7,506 nucleotides of DNA from an uncultured Eubacteriales bacterium (GCA_902803185.1 CADCOV010000241.1:1-7506); one strand, 5' to 3'. Positions 1 through 6,896 are shown, numbered from the stretch's first letter. The notes: generated by a model not told the origin, from the sequence alone. A program made the numbers and translations.

Positions 1-3000
1 CCGCTCATGCCGGAGGAGGCGGTGCTGCCCAGGGACTGGGCGGTGAACTCCATATCCATCAGGTTCTCCCTGAGGAGAGGATCGGTGTCATCTTTGATCA
101 CGACCTCCATGTCCACGCCGTCCACGGTGATGGTGGTGGAGGTGACGGAGGTGGTGAGGCGGGAGGAGATCTCGCCGTAGATCTGGGCCACGGTGAGGCC
201 GTAGCTCATGGCTTTGTCTTTGTCGATGACCAGGTGGAGGGTCGGATCGCCGTTCTGGAGCCCGTTGGAGGCGTTGGTGAAGCCTTCCCGGTTGTTGATC
301 CAGGCGACCGCTTCCTCGCTGATCTTCTCCAGGGTCTCGGCGTCCTTGCCGTAGAGGTTCATGGTGAGATCGCTGGAGGCCATGAAGGAGGTGAGCTCTG
401 TCATGCTGCCGGAGGAGGCGGTGATGGTGCAGCCGGACTCGTCCTGGAGGGCCGTGATCTCCTCGCAGATCCGGTTGAGCTCCGCCTTCTCCGCGTCGTC
501 GCCGGCTTTGCCGTAGGCGATGTAGAAGCCGTAGCTGTCGCTGCTGCCGCCGCCGCCGAAGGAGCCCAGGAAGCTGGTGGAGCTGGCGCCGTCCATGATG
601 CCGATGTTCTCCACACCGTCGATCTTCAGGATGCCGTCCATGACCTTGTCCACCCGGGCGAAGGACTCTTCTTTGGTGTCGGTCTCCGGGGTGGTGATGG
701 AGATCTGGATCTCAGGGGAATTGATGTCCGGGATCAAAATGATGCCGGTGCGGAAGACGGTGACCACCGTGACCGCGAGGAGGGCCACCGCGACAGCCAG
801 CGGCAGGGCTTTGTGCTTCAGGCACCAGCCCAGGGCGCGGCCGTAGTGATCCAGGATCCAGGTGAAGGCCCGGCCGTCCTTCGGTCGCATGTTTTTCATG
901 ATGGTGCTGGAGGAGGCAGGGATCACCGTCAGCGCGATGATCAGGGACGCCGCCAGGCAGTAGCCGATGGAGAGGGCCATCGGGATCAGGAAATCCTTGA
1001 CGTAGCCGTCGCTGAAGATCATCGGCAGGAACACGCAGACCGTGGTGATGGTGGAGGAGAGGATCGCGCCCCGCACCTGCTTGGCGCCCTGCACGGCGGC
1101 TCTGGCCGCGGAGAGGCCCTGCCCCTTGAGGCGGAAGGTGTTCTCCATGACGACGATGGAGTTGTCCACCAGCATGCCGATGCCCAGCGCCAGGCCGGAC
1201 AGGGTCATCATGTTCAGGGACAGGTCGCTGAAGTACATCAGGACCAGGGCGAACATGACGGAGAGCGGGATGCTGATGCCGACGATGAGGGTCGGACGGA
1301 TATCATGGGTGAACAGGACCAGCACCAGGATCGCCAGCGCCGCGCCCAGCAGGATGCTGGAGAGGATGTCGCCGATGATCAGCTGGATGTAGCTGCCCTG
1401 GTCCACCAGGTTTACGATGTTGAGAGACGGATCTTCCGCCTTGAGCTCCTCGAAGGCTTTGTTGCAGGCCCGGGAGACCTCGTTGGTACCGGCTGTGGAA
1501 GCTTTGTAGATGCAGAGGACGATGCCGTCGGAGCCGTTCAGCTTGGAGTAGGCGTCGCCCAGATTGTCGATGACGGTGACGGTGGCCACATCCTCGAGAC
1601 GGATGGAGCCGACGCCCTCGATGTCCGCGAGGAGGGAGCCGGAGATCACGTCCGCGTCGTCGAATTCCTGGCCGACCCGGAGGAGCCAGGAGTTGTCGTC
1701 CTTGTCGTCGATGTAGCCCGCCGGCATGGAGAAATTCTGGGCGTAGATCAGCTGAGAGAGGGTTTGGGCGTTCAGCAGAGCGTCCGCGTTGGCGCTGGAG
1801 AGGGCCTGCTGCCGGCTCGCCTCGTACTGGGCCCTGGCCTGCTGCAGCTGGGTCTGGGCGGAGGTGAGCTGGGAAGCCGCGGTGGAGAAGCCCACAGCCG
1901 CGTCCAGCTGGGCCTGGGTCAGGCCGCTGACCGCTGTCTGCAGGGTGTCCATGATCTGCGGGACGGAGGCCAGGGTGCCGTCCAGGGCGGACAGCTGCGC
2001 CAGCACGTTCCCGATGGCGGTCTGCACCGTGGTGTCGCTGACGGCGCTCTGGATCGCGTCCATGAGAGGCGCCACCGCCGCGGTGCTGCGGATCAGGTTG
2101 GTGACGGAGGTCAGGAGGGCCGAGAGGCTGCTGCCGTCGATCTCACTCTGCCTCGCCTCCAGCTCAGAGATCAAAGACTCCAGCTGCGCGCGGAGGGCAG
2201 CGATGCTGTCGGTGATGGTCCCCGCCGGGTCGTCCACCGCGGACTGGGCGTCGGACTGGGCCTGCACCAGGGCGGCCTCCACCTCCCGGAGGCGGGCGAT
2301 GAGGCCGGCCAGCTGCTCCCGGAGCGCCGCCGCTGTGGACTCCGCCGTGCCGTCCACTTGGGAGAAGATCCCGGAGGAGAGGGTGGAGCCGAAGAGGGAC
2401 TGCTGGTACTCCAGCTGGGCCTGGCCGTTCGCGACCTGGGCCTCCGCTTCATCCAGCTGCTCCTGGGCCTCGGCCAGGGCCTTGTTCACCTGGGCGAGGA
2501 TCTTGTCGTTCAGCTTGTCGATCTTCTTCTGGTCCAGGTCCACCTGGATGGTCTGCTCGATCAGGCCGATCGGGTTGACGCTGGCCACGCCGTCCTGGCG
2601 CTCGATGTACGGGATGATCCGGTCCTCCACGTAGGAGGAGAGCTCGTAGATGTCCAGGTCCTGATCGGAGACGGCGGTGTACATGGTGGCGACCATGTCC
2701 AGGCTGATCTCCATCAGGGTCGGGGTCATGGTGCCCGTCGGCAGGAGGGACTCGGCCTCCTGCAGGGCGGAATTCACCCGGACCAGGGCGCCGTTCATGT
2801 CGGTGCCCGTCTGAAACTCCAGCTGGATCAAAGCGTAGTTCTCACTGCTGACGGAGCTGACGTTCTTGACGCCGTTCACCGTGCCCAGGGCGCTCTCCAG
2901 TGGCCGGGCGACGGTGGTTTCCACCTTCTCCGGGCTGGCGCCGGGATACGGCGCGATGACCATCATGTACGGCAGGCTGAACTCCGGCAGGAGGTCCGTC

Positions 3001-3092
3001 GCCATGTTGGTGAGGGCCTGCACGCCAAGAGCGATCATGATGATGACCATGACCAGGATCGTAAATGGTTTCTTTACGCTGAATTTCTCCAT
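1..3092 (-). CDS. RND-family efflux permease with long helical insertion (3' end beyond window)
   Basis: Inner-membrane secondary transporter of the RND (HAE1/AcrB-like) type, proton-driven export of drugs or lipophilic compounds; the substrate cannot be read from sequence. The frame is open from the ATG at 3092 down to base 1, giving 1030 codons, and the C-terminal part lies outside. It begins MEKFSVKKPFTILV, the usual RND start, with TM1 at about residues 10-27, then DLLPEF (33-38) and PYPGASPEKVE, both family hallmarks. TM2-6 span about 570-705 and contain GIGMLVDNSIVVMEN, matching the AcrB TM4 motif, with D643 and N644 at the AcrB D407/D408 positions. TM7 is at about 755-785, followed by the second periplasmic half with a glycine/serine-rich loop. 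Residues about 195-435 are an Ala/Gln/Leu/Glu-rich coiled-coil-like insertion absent from AcrB. The start has only a weak ribosome site (GGAAGGGG lies 18 bases upstream), but no in-frame alternative is better. No adaptor or TolC-like gene is visible. Family assignment is secure; substrate is unknown. Confidence 0.95.
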   Translation of the reverse strand, partial: MEKFSVKKPFTILVMVIIMIALGVQALTNMATDLLPEFSLPYMMVIAPYPGASPEKVETTVARPLESALGTVNGVKNVSSVSSENYALIQLEFQTGTDMNGALVRVNSALQEAESLLPTGTMTPTLMEISLDMVATMYTAVSDQDLDIYELSSYVEDRIIPYIERQDGVASVNPIGLIEQTIQVDLDQKKIDKLNDKILAQVNKALAEAQEQLDEAEAQVANGQAQLEYQQSLFGSTLSSGIFSQVDGTAESTAAALREQLAGLIARLREVEAALVQAQSDAQSAVDDPAGTITDSIAALRAQLESLISELEARQSEIDGSSLSALLTSVTNLIRSTAAVAPLMDAIQSAVSDTTVQTAIGNVLAQLSALDGTLASVPQIMDTLQTAVSGLTQAQLDAAVGFSTAASQLTSAQTQLQQARAQYEASRQQALSSANADALLNAQTLSQLIYAQNFSMPAGYIDDKDDNSWLLRVGQEFDDADVISGSLLADIEGVGSIRLEDVATVTVIDNLGDAYSKLNGSDGIVLCIYKASTAGTNEVSRACNKAFEELKAEDPSLNIVNLVDQGSYIQLIIGDILSSILLGAALAILVLVLFTHDIRPTLIVGISIPLSVMFALVLMYFSDLSLNMMTLSGLALGIGMLVDNSIVVMENTFRLKGQGLSAARAAVQGAKQVRGAILSSTITTVCVFLPMIFSDGYVKDFLIPMALSIGYCLAASLIIALTVIPASSSTIMKNMRPKDGRAFTWILDHYGRALGWCLKHKALPLAVAVALLAVTVVTVFRTGIILIPDINSPEIQISITTPETDTKEESFARVDKVMDGILKIDGVENIGIMDGASSTSFLGSFGGGGSSDSYGFYIAYGKAGDDAEKAELNRICEEITALQDESGCTITASSGSMTELTSFMASSDLTMNLYGKDAETLEKISEEAVAWINNREGFTNASNGLQNGDPTLHLVIDKDKAMSYGLTVAQIYGEISSRLTTSVTSTTITVDGVDMEVVIKDDTDPLLRENLMDMEFTAQSLGSTASSGMS
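1790..2510 (-). other. Helical hairpin/coiled-coil insertion in the RND permease
   Basis: This part of the RND gene encodes about 236 residues without a counterpart in AcrB; the size follows from the conserved TM4 aspartate being residue 643 here against 407 in AcrB. It begins after QVDLDQKKIDKLNDKILAQV and ends before LIYAQNFSMPAGYIDD, which aligns with the docking (funnel) subdomain of the first periplasmic half. Long stretches such as LDEAEAQVANGQAQLEYQQ, LREQLAGLIARLREVEAAL and LTSAQTQLQQARAQYEASRQ have coiled-coil spacing, separated by Gly/Ser/Asp/Pro breaks, so several antiparallel helices are likely. The reading frame stays open throughout. Structure and role are inferred. Confidence 0.75.
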
Positions 3093-3173
3093 ATGGTATT
3101 CCCGAAATGTCCCCTTCCAATAACGGCCTGTATCTGAGAAAATGCGGCGCTGCGCGATACCGCGCTACTTCGA

Positions 3174-3202
3174 TTGTGCAAAATTGATTAACGCTCTTAT
3201 AT
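3174..3202 (+). promoter_or_regulatory. Possible promoter of the glycosyltransferase operon
   Basis: TTGTGC (3174-3179), a 17-base spacer and TTATAT (3197-3202) make a moderate sigma-A match facing the plus-strand operon, with a leader of about 125 bases. It overlaps the -10 box of the opposite RND promoter, so the two would compete for polymerase. No better plus-strand candidate was found in 3093-3333, but the match is not strong. Confidence 0.35.
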
Positions 3203-3229
3203 TATACCAACCGATGGGTCAATATGCAA
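3201..3229 (-). promoter_or_regulatory. Sigma-A-type promoter of the RND gene
   Basis: Read on the minus strand: TTGCAT (3229-3224), a 17-base spacer, then a perfect TATAAT (3206-3201). Transcription would start near 3194 and leave a leader of about 100 bases before the ATG at 3092. The leader contains a short hairpin, GCGCG-loop-CGCGC at 3152-3165. Confidence 0.8.
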
Positions 3230-3230
3230 T

Positions 3231-3279
3231 CTTACAATGCCCTATGTAATGTAAGAATTGCTTCGGCGGTTCGTAAGAA
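3231..3279. promoter_or_regulatory. Candidate operator: CTTACA/TGTAAG inverted repeat plus a GTAAGAA direct repeat
   Basis: CTTACA (3231-3236) and TGTAAG (3250-3255) form an inverted repeat with a 13-base spacer. GTAAGAA occurs at 3251-3257 and again at 3273-3279, 22 bases apart, about two helical turns. The set lies immediately upstream of the RND -35 box, where an activator or repressor could control the efflux gene. No regulator gene is in the window, so the binding protein is unknown. Confidence 0.4.
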
Positions 3280-3289
3280 ATCCTTCATA

Positions 3290-3314
3290 AACCGGTTAAG
3301 CTTGGCTTAAGGTT
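3290..3314. promoter_or_regulatory. Small hairpin in the glycosyltransferase leader
   Basis: AACC (3290-3293) and TTAAGC (3296-3301) pair with GCTTAA (3305-3310) and GGTT (3311-3314) around a TTG loop, leaving a two-base GG bulge. It ends 19 bases before the start codon and has no following T-run, so it is not a terminator. It could affect translation or be a protein site; the function is inferred. Confidence 0.35.
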
Positions 3315-3333
3315 CGGGCTTTATCATGAAGCC

Positions 3334-4389
3334 ATGAAACAGATCATTACACTCATCCCGGCCTACGAGCCGGACGACAAGTTGATAACACTCATCAGAC
3401 AGCTCATGCATTCCGGAAGGAAAGAAATCGTCGTCGTCGACGACGGGAGCAGCGCCGACAAGGCTGGGATCTTTGATCAGGCCGAAGAGGCGGGCTGCCT
3501 CGTCGTACATCATGCGTCGAACAGAGGGAAAGGAGCGGCGCTCAGGACGGGGATCGAAGCTGCGATCGACGAGTACGGCAGCGACATCGGCATCATCACC
3601 GCGGATGCCGACGGCCAGCACACGCCGGAGGACATCGGCAGGCTGGCGGAGGAGATGCGGCGGAGCGACCGGGCGCTCATCATCGGGGCCCGGGACTTCT
3701 CCGGACCGGACGTGCCCCGCCACAACCGGATCGGGAACCGGGTCACCGCCTTCCTGTTCCGGCTCATGACCGGCGTGGACTGCAGGGACACCCAGACGGG
3801 CCTTAGGGGCATCCCACCGTCGCTGCTGCCGCTGGCGCTCTCCACCAAAGGGGACCGCTACGAGTACGAGATGGACTTCCTGACGGCGGCGGCCCGGCAG
3901 GCGGCCTTCGTGTCGGTGCCGATCCGCACCGTCTACCTGGAGGGGAACAAATCTTCCCATTTCCGGGTGGTGCGGGACTCGGTCCGCATCTACGGCCGGC
4001 TCTTCAAGTATCTGCTGTCCTCCCTCACGGGGGCTGCGGTGGACGTCTCCGCCTACTACCTGCTGCTGCAGATCCTGCCGCTGCGCCAGTCCACGGCGAT
4101 CTACATGGCCACCATCCTGGCGAGGCTCCTCTCCGGCGGCGTCAACTTCACCATGAACAAATACTTCAGCTTCGGGAGCAAGGGGAACACCGGGGTCGAG
4201 GCCTTCCGCTACGGCCTGCTGTTCGTCTCCCAGATGTTCGCCAGCGGCATCCTGACCAACCTGCTGGTCAGCCTCACCATGGCGGAGCTCCCTGCGAAGA
4301 TCGTGACCGACGTCTTCCTGTTCTTCATCAGCTACCTGATCCAGCGGCGCTGGGTCTTCGCTGAGCAGTACGAGGAGGTGGAGGAATGA
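3334..4389 (+). CDS. Bifunctional GT2 glycosyltransferase / GtrA-family membrane protein
   Basis: 351 residues in two parts. Residues 1 to about 215 are a GT2 (GT-A fold) glycosyltransferase of the dolichyl/undecaprenyl-phosphate sugar synthase type: LIPAYEPDD near the N-terminus, VVDDGSS (DDGS 36-39), the metal-binding DADGQ (91-95), and CRDTQTGLRGIP (QTGLR 154-158), typical of DPM1/GtrB-like enzymes. Residues about 222-344 are a GtrA-like domain with four predicted helices (about 224-246, 252-273, 291-313, 321-338), including the typical MNKYFSF and QRRWVF segments. Family knowledge suggests sugar transfer from a nucleotide donor to polyprenyl phosphate, with GtrA aiding movement of the lipid-linked sugar across the membrane. 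The sugar and final acceptor (teichoic acid, polysaccharide or protein) cannot be told. The start codon has only a weak ribosome site, but MKQIITLIPAY is where the domain normally begins. It overlaps the next gene by ATGA. Confidence 0.93.
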   Translation: MKQIITLIPAYEPDDKLITLIRQLMHSGRKEIVVVDDGSSADKAGIFDQAEEAGCLVVHHASNRGKGAALRTGIEAAIDEYGSDIGIITADADGQHTPEDIGRLAEEMRRSDRALIIGARDFSGPDVPRHNRIGNRVTAFLFRLMTGVDCRDTQTGLRGIPPSLLPLALSTKGDRYEYEMDFLTAAARQAAFVSVPIRTVYLEGNKSSHFRVVRDSVRIYGRLFKYLLSSLTGAAVDVSAYYLLLQILPLRQSTAIYMATILARLLSGGVNFTMNKYFSFGSKGNTGVEAFRYGLLFVSQMFASGILTNLLVSLTMAELPAKIVTDVFLFFISYLIQRRWVFAEQYEEVEE

Positions 4390-4616
4390 GAGCGGCAAAA
4401 CAGAGCGGCGGCGTCCGAAGCCGACTGCGCTGGACGACCCTTTACGCGCTGCTCCTCGCCGCTTACAGCGTCTTTGCCCTCCTGGACGCCTTCGAGATCG
4501 CGGGGAACAGCTCCCCTTACCAGGAGATCCTGGGATGGGCGGGGATCGCTTTGGTCCTCATCGGCGCTGCCAGCACGGCGCGAACAGCGGTCCGGGAGCG
4601 GCAGGGATGGCTTTGA
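4386..4616 (+). CDS. Small two-helix membrane protein, translationally coupled to the GT2-GtrA gene
   Basis: 76 residues. The ATG overlaps the upstream stop codon (ATGA, 4386-4389) and is preceded by a very purine-rich GAGGAGGTGGAGGA, a strong ribosome site inside the upstream gene; this supports real, coupled translation. A basic N-terminus (several Arg/Lys in residues 1-15) is followed by a hydrophobic helix at about 17-37 and a second at about 47-67, with an Arg-rich C-terminus, suggesting a hairpin with both ends in the cytoplasm. I do not recognise the whole protein. From memory the first half, with LLAAYSVFALLDAF, resembles the N-terminal anchor of phosphodiester glycosidase family proteins that often follow GT2-GtrA genes in Clostridia. 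If so, this may be a shortened relative or remnant, but the second helix would not fit. Most likely a partner of the glycosyltransferase; function unknown. Confidence 0.65.
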   Translation: MRAAKQSGGVRSRLRWTTLYALLLAAYSVFALLDAFEIAGNSSPYQEILGWAGIALVLIGAASTARTAVRERQGWL

Positions 4617-4627
4617 TCCCGGGAACG

Positions 4628-4672
4628 AAAAACGGTATCCGGTCACCAGACCAGATACCGTTCGTATTTTTT
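4628..4672. terminator. Bidirectional intrinsic terminator between convergent genes
   Basis: AACGGTATC (4631-4639) pairs perfectly with GATACCGTT (4654-4662), and an inner GGT/ACC extends the stem past one mismatch to a six-base loop. On the plus strand the stem is followed by CGTA and six T (4667-4672); on the minus strand it runs into five T (complement of 4628-4632). It therefore serves both the glycosyltransferase operon and hflX. The hflX stop codon (4643-4645) lies in the loop region, so the downstream arm encodes the last hflX residues. Confidence 0.85.
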
Positions 4673-5974
4673 GAGCATGTCGCTGTCGATGCTGACGGTG
4701 AGGAAGATGCCGTCGTCCCGGTACTCGCAGGACCGGACCTGGGCGTCCTTCCGGATGCTGTTCTCCTGCCCGCTCTCGGCGTAGGGGACGAGGAGCTTCG
4801 CGGTGATGAAACGGGCGAAGAGCCGCTCCTCGATCATGGCGAGGAGGGCGTCGAGGCCGATGCCGCGGCCTGCAGCCATGTAGATCCGCTCGCCCCGGAC
4901 GAAGGGGAGCTCCGCCTCCGGGTGGAGCCGGTCGGCTTTGTTCATGACGGTGATCATCGGGATCGCGCCGGCGCCCAGCTCCTTCAGGGTGTTCTCCGTA
5001 ACCGCCATGTGGACCAGGTGGTTCTCGTCGGAGCAGTCCACCACCTGCAGGATCAGATCCGCGTAGAGGGCCTCCTCCAGGGTGGAGCGGAAGGCGGTGA
5101 CCAGCTCCGTCGGCAGGTCGTTGATGAAGCCGACGGTGTCCGACAGCAGGAAATCCCTGTGATCCGGCGGCGTGATCCGGCGCACGCTGGTGTCCAGGGT
5201 GGCGAAGAGCATGTCCTTGGCCTCCACCCGCTTCTCCGGATCCGGACACCAGGTGTCCAGCATCAGGTTCATCAAAGTGGATTTGCCGGCGTTGGTGTAG
5301 CCCACGAGGGCGACCAGGGGCACGCCGGACCGTTCCCTGCGGCTCCGCTGGGTGGCCCGGACCTTCTCCAGCTCCTTGAGGCCCCTGCGCAGCTCCGCCA
5401 TCCGGTCCTGGATGCGGCGGCGGTCCAGCTCGATCTGGGTCTCGCCGGCGCCCTTGTTGGACATGGAGCCGCCGGTGCCGCCCTGCCGGGACAGGTTCTT
5501 CCTGAGGCCCACGAGCCGCGGCAGCATGTACCGAAGCTTGGCGTAGTCCACCTGCATCTTGGCCTCGCCGGTCCTGGCCCGTTCCGCAAAGATGTTCAGG
5601 ATCAGGTTGGTGCGGTCGATGACCTCCACCTCCAGGGCGTCCGCCAGGTTGGTGAGCTGGGACGGGGTGAGGGTGTTGTTCACCACCACGAGGTCCGCCT
5701 CCGCGGCCTCGATCAAAGTCTTCAGCTCTTCGACCTTGCCGCTGCCCAGGCAGGTGGCTTTGTCCGGCGCCGGCAGGCTCTGGGTCACCTCGCCCCGGAC
5801 GTCCAGGGAGAGGGCCTCCGCCAGCCCCTCGAGCTCCTTCATGCTGTTCTCGAAGAGGAAGTCCTTCGGCAGCCGGACGCCGACCAGCAGGGTACGCCGC
5901 GCGTCGCCCCGGCCTTCCGTCGGGTAGCCGTCCTTCTTCGGTTCTTCCATATCAAAATCAAAACGATCAAACAT
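4643..5974 (-). CDS. hflX: GTPase HflX
   Basis: 443 residues, a normal HflX length. HflX is a GTPase that binds the 50S subunit and in studied bacteria splits stalled or stressed ribosomes. The N-terminal HflX domain shows LGSGKVEELK, LTPSQLTNLADAL and VIDRTNLILNIFAERARTGEAKMQV, followed by LPRL and the glycine-rich linker GGTGGSMSNKGAGETQIELDRRR (about 165-187). The GTPase domain has G1 GYTNAGKS (225-232), G2 ATLDT (258-262), G3 DTVGF (279-283) and G4 NKAD (345-348); the G5 region reads MAAGRG rather than the common SA-type motif. The C-terminal domain ends KKYERYLVW. The ATG at 5974 has AAGGAG six bases upstream, which fixes the start. It is monocistronic here, convergent with the glycosyltransferase operon and divergent from the lipoprotein gene. 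Confidence 0.97.
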   Translation of the reverse strand: MFDRFDFDMEEPKKDGYPTEGRGDARRTLLVGVRLPKDFLFENSMKELEGLAEALSLDVRGEVTQSLPAPDKATCLGSGKVEELKTLIEAAEADLVVVNNTLTPSQLTNLADALEVEVIDRTNLILNIFAERARTGEAKMQVDYAKLRYMLPRLVGLRKNLSRQGGTGGSMSNKGAGETQIELDRRRIQDRMAELRRGLKELEKVRATQRSRRERSGVPLVALVGYTNAGKSTLMNLMLDTWCPDPEKRVEAKDMLFATLDTSVRRITPPDHRDFLLSDTVGFINDLPTELVTAFRSTLEEALYADLILQVVDCSDENHLVHMAVTENTLKELGAGAIPMITVMNKADRLHPEAELPFVRGERIYMAAGRGIGLDALLAMIEERLFARFITAKLLVPYAESGQENSIRKDAQVRSCEYRDDGIFLTVSIDSDMLKKYERYLVW

Positions 5975-6006
5975 ACCGTTCTCCTTGCATAGAGATGTCT
6001 TTGCCC

Positions 6007-6036
6007 ATGATACCGCACCGCGGCGGGGGTGCGCAA
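6007..6036 (-). promoter_or_regulatory. hflX: Probable hflX promoter
   Basis: On the minus strand TTGCGC (6036-6031), an 18-base GC-rich spacer and TATCAT (6012-6007) give a moderate sigma-A match, leaving a leader of about 25-30 bases before the ATG at 5974. The inverted repeat CGCACC (6014-6019) / GGTGCG (6028-6033) lies inside the spacer and could be an operator. On the plus strand that same repeat is followed by seven T (6038-6044) and could stop antisense transcription. Confidence 0.45.
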
Positions 6037-6064
6037 GTTTTTTTCGCCGCCGCCCAAAAACCCT

Positions 6065-6093
6065 CTGTCAAATCCTTCCGCACCGGGTATAAT
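6065..6093 (+). promoter_or_regulatory. Sigma-A-type promoter of the lipoprotein gene
   Basis: CTGTCA (6065-6070), a 17-base spacer and a perfect TATAAT (6088-6093). Transcription would start near 6100, about 25 bases before the ATG at 6125. The position rules out an in-frame ATG further upstream at 6029 as the true start. Confidence 0.8.
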
Positions 6094-6124
6094 CAAAGTA
6101 GGCGGGACGCCAAAAGGGGGAACC

Positions 6125-6883
6125 ATGAAAAACGGAAAGAGATGGTGCGCAGGGCTTTTGCTCTTCAGCCTGATCCTCACCGCCGCGGGATGCAGCAAGC
6201 CGGAGGAACCGGCCATCAAGCAGCGGGAGATCACGAAGAAGCAGCAGGAGATCGTCCTCGACCAAAATGAAGAGGCGGACGAGACCCTGAACAAGACCTT
6301 TGAAAAGATCAACAAAGGCCTGGAGGAGTACGAGCCGCCGGCCTTTGAGGAGCCGGCAGCGGAAGCGCCTGACGAGGAGCCTGCTGCGGAGGAGCCGGCC
6401 CAAACGCCTTCGGAAGGGGACAAGGCGCAAGGGGAGGCGCCTGCAGAGGAACCTGCGGCAGAAGAGCCGGCCGGTGAGGAGCCGGCAAAGCTGGACGAGA
6501 CGCCGGCGGAAGGGGAGGCATCTGCAGAGGAGCCGGGCGACCCGATCTACGAGGGCCCGCAGACCCTGGAGGAATACCTGTCCCTGGACGGGGAGCTCTC
6601 CCAGCAGATCCAGCAGATCGGCATCGAAGCGGGGATGGGGATCTCCGCCACCGGCAACGACCTGTGCTTCACCTACACCTTCCCGGAGGAGCTGGACGAA
6701 GATATGCTGTCGATCCTGAAACCGCTCCTGCAGCTCACCATGATGGAGATGGATTCCCAGGGCACCGACCTGGCGAGGCAGCTCGAGGAGGCGACGGGCC
6801 TGCAGGGCATCACGGTCACCATCGTCTACAAAGAAAAGAACGGCAAAACCATCTGCCAGGGAACCTTCGGCGGACGGCCATAG
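6125..6883 (+). CDS. Secreted lipoprotein with E/P/A-rich stalk and small C-terminal domain (possibly DUF4854)
   Basis: 252 residues from the ATG at 6125, which has AAAAGGGGG five to seven bases upstream and lies just after a strong promoter; the open frame extends further upstream, but that part precedes the promoter. A lipoprotein signal is clear: basic MKNGKR, a hydrophobic core, then LTAAGC with the lipidated cysteine at 23. Next is a charged helical segment (about 30-70), then a low-complexity acidic stalk (about 70-140) built on repeated EEPA/AEEP blocks. The globular end (about 143-252) starts QTLEEYLSLDGELSQQIQQI, continues with CFTYTF and ends ITVTIVYKEKNGKTICQGTF. This order resembles DUF4854 proteins of Firmicutes, but that is from memory and unproven. 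It would sit on the outer face of the membrane, its stalk reaching into the wall. No enzyme motif is visible; function unknown. Confidence 0.9.
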   Translation: MKNGKRWCAGLLLFSLILTAAGCSKPEEPAIKQREITKKQQEIVLDQNEEADETLNKTFEKINKGLEEYEPPAFEEPAAEAPDEEPAAEEPAQTPSEGDKAQGEAPAEEPAAEEPAGEEPAKLDETPAEGEASAEEPGDPIYEGPQTLEEYLSLDGELSQQIQQIGIEAGMGISATGNDLCFTYTFPEELDEDMLSILKPLLQLTMMEMDSQGTDLARQLEEATGLQGITVTIVYKEKNGKTICQGTFGGRP

Positions 6884-6896
6884 CAGCGATATGAGG

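Noticed and set aside
2842..3120. 92-codon minus-strand frame beginning upstream of the RND start
   Set aside because: It is an overlapping frame of the same strand; the RND frame gives MEKFSVKKPFTILV with a transmembrane helix, this one gives a His/Arg/Gly-rich string.
234..3137. Very long plus-strand open frame (967 codons) opposite the RND gene
   Set aside because: It is antisense to a clearly recognisable RND protein. The product is a Gly/Asp/Val/His/Gln-rich string with no family motif, as expected from GC-rich codon bias on the other strand.
3307..4398. 363-codon minus-strand open frame opposite the glycosyltransferase
   Set aside because: The plus strand encodes recognisable GT2 and GtrA domains and is coupled to the next gene; the antisense product has no recognisable features.
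4535..5992. 485-codon plus-strand open frame opposite hflX
   Set aside because: hflX has all GTPase motifs on the minus strand with a good ribosome site; this frame has no motifs, no own ribosome site or promoter, and crosses the terminator.
6029..6124. N-terminal extension of the lipoprotein to an upstream in-frame ATG
   Set aside because: It would start before the promoter -10 box, lacks a ribosome site and would bury the signal peptide 32 residues inside.
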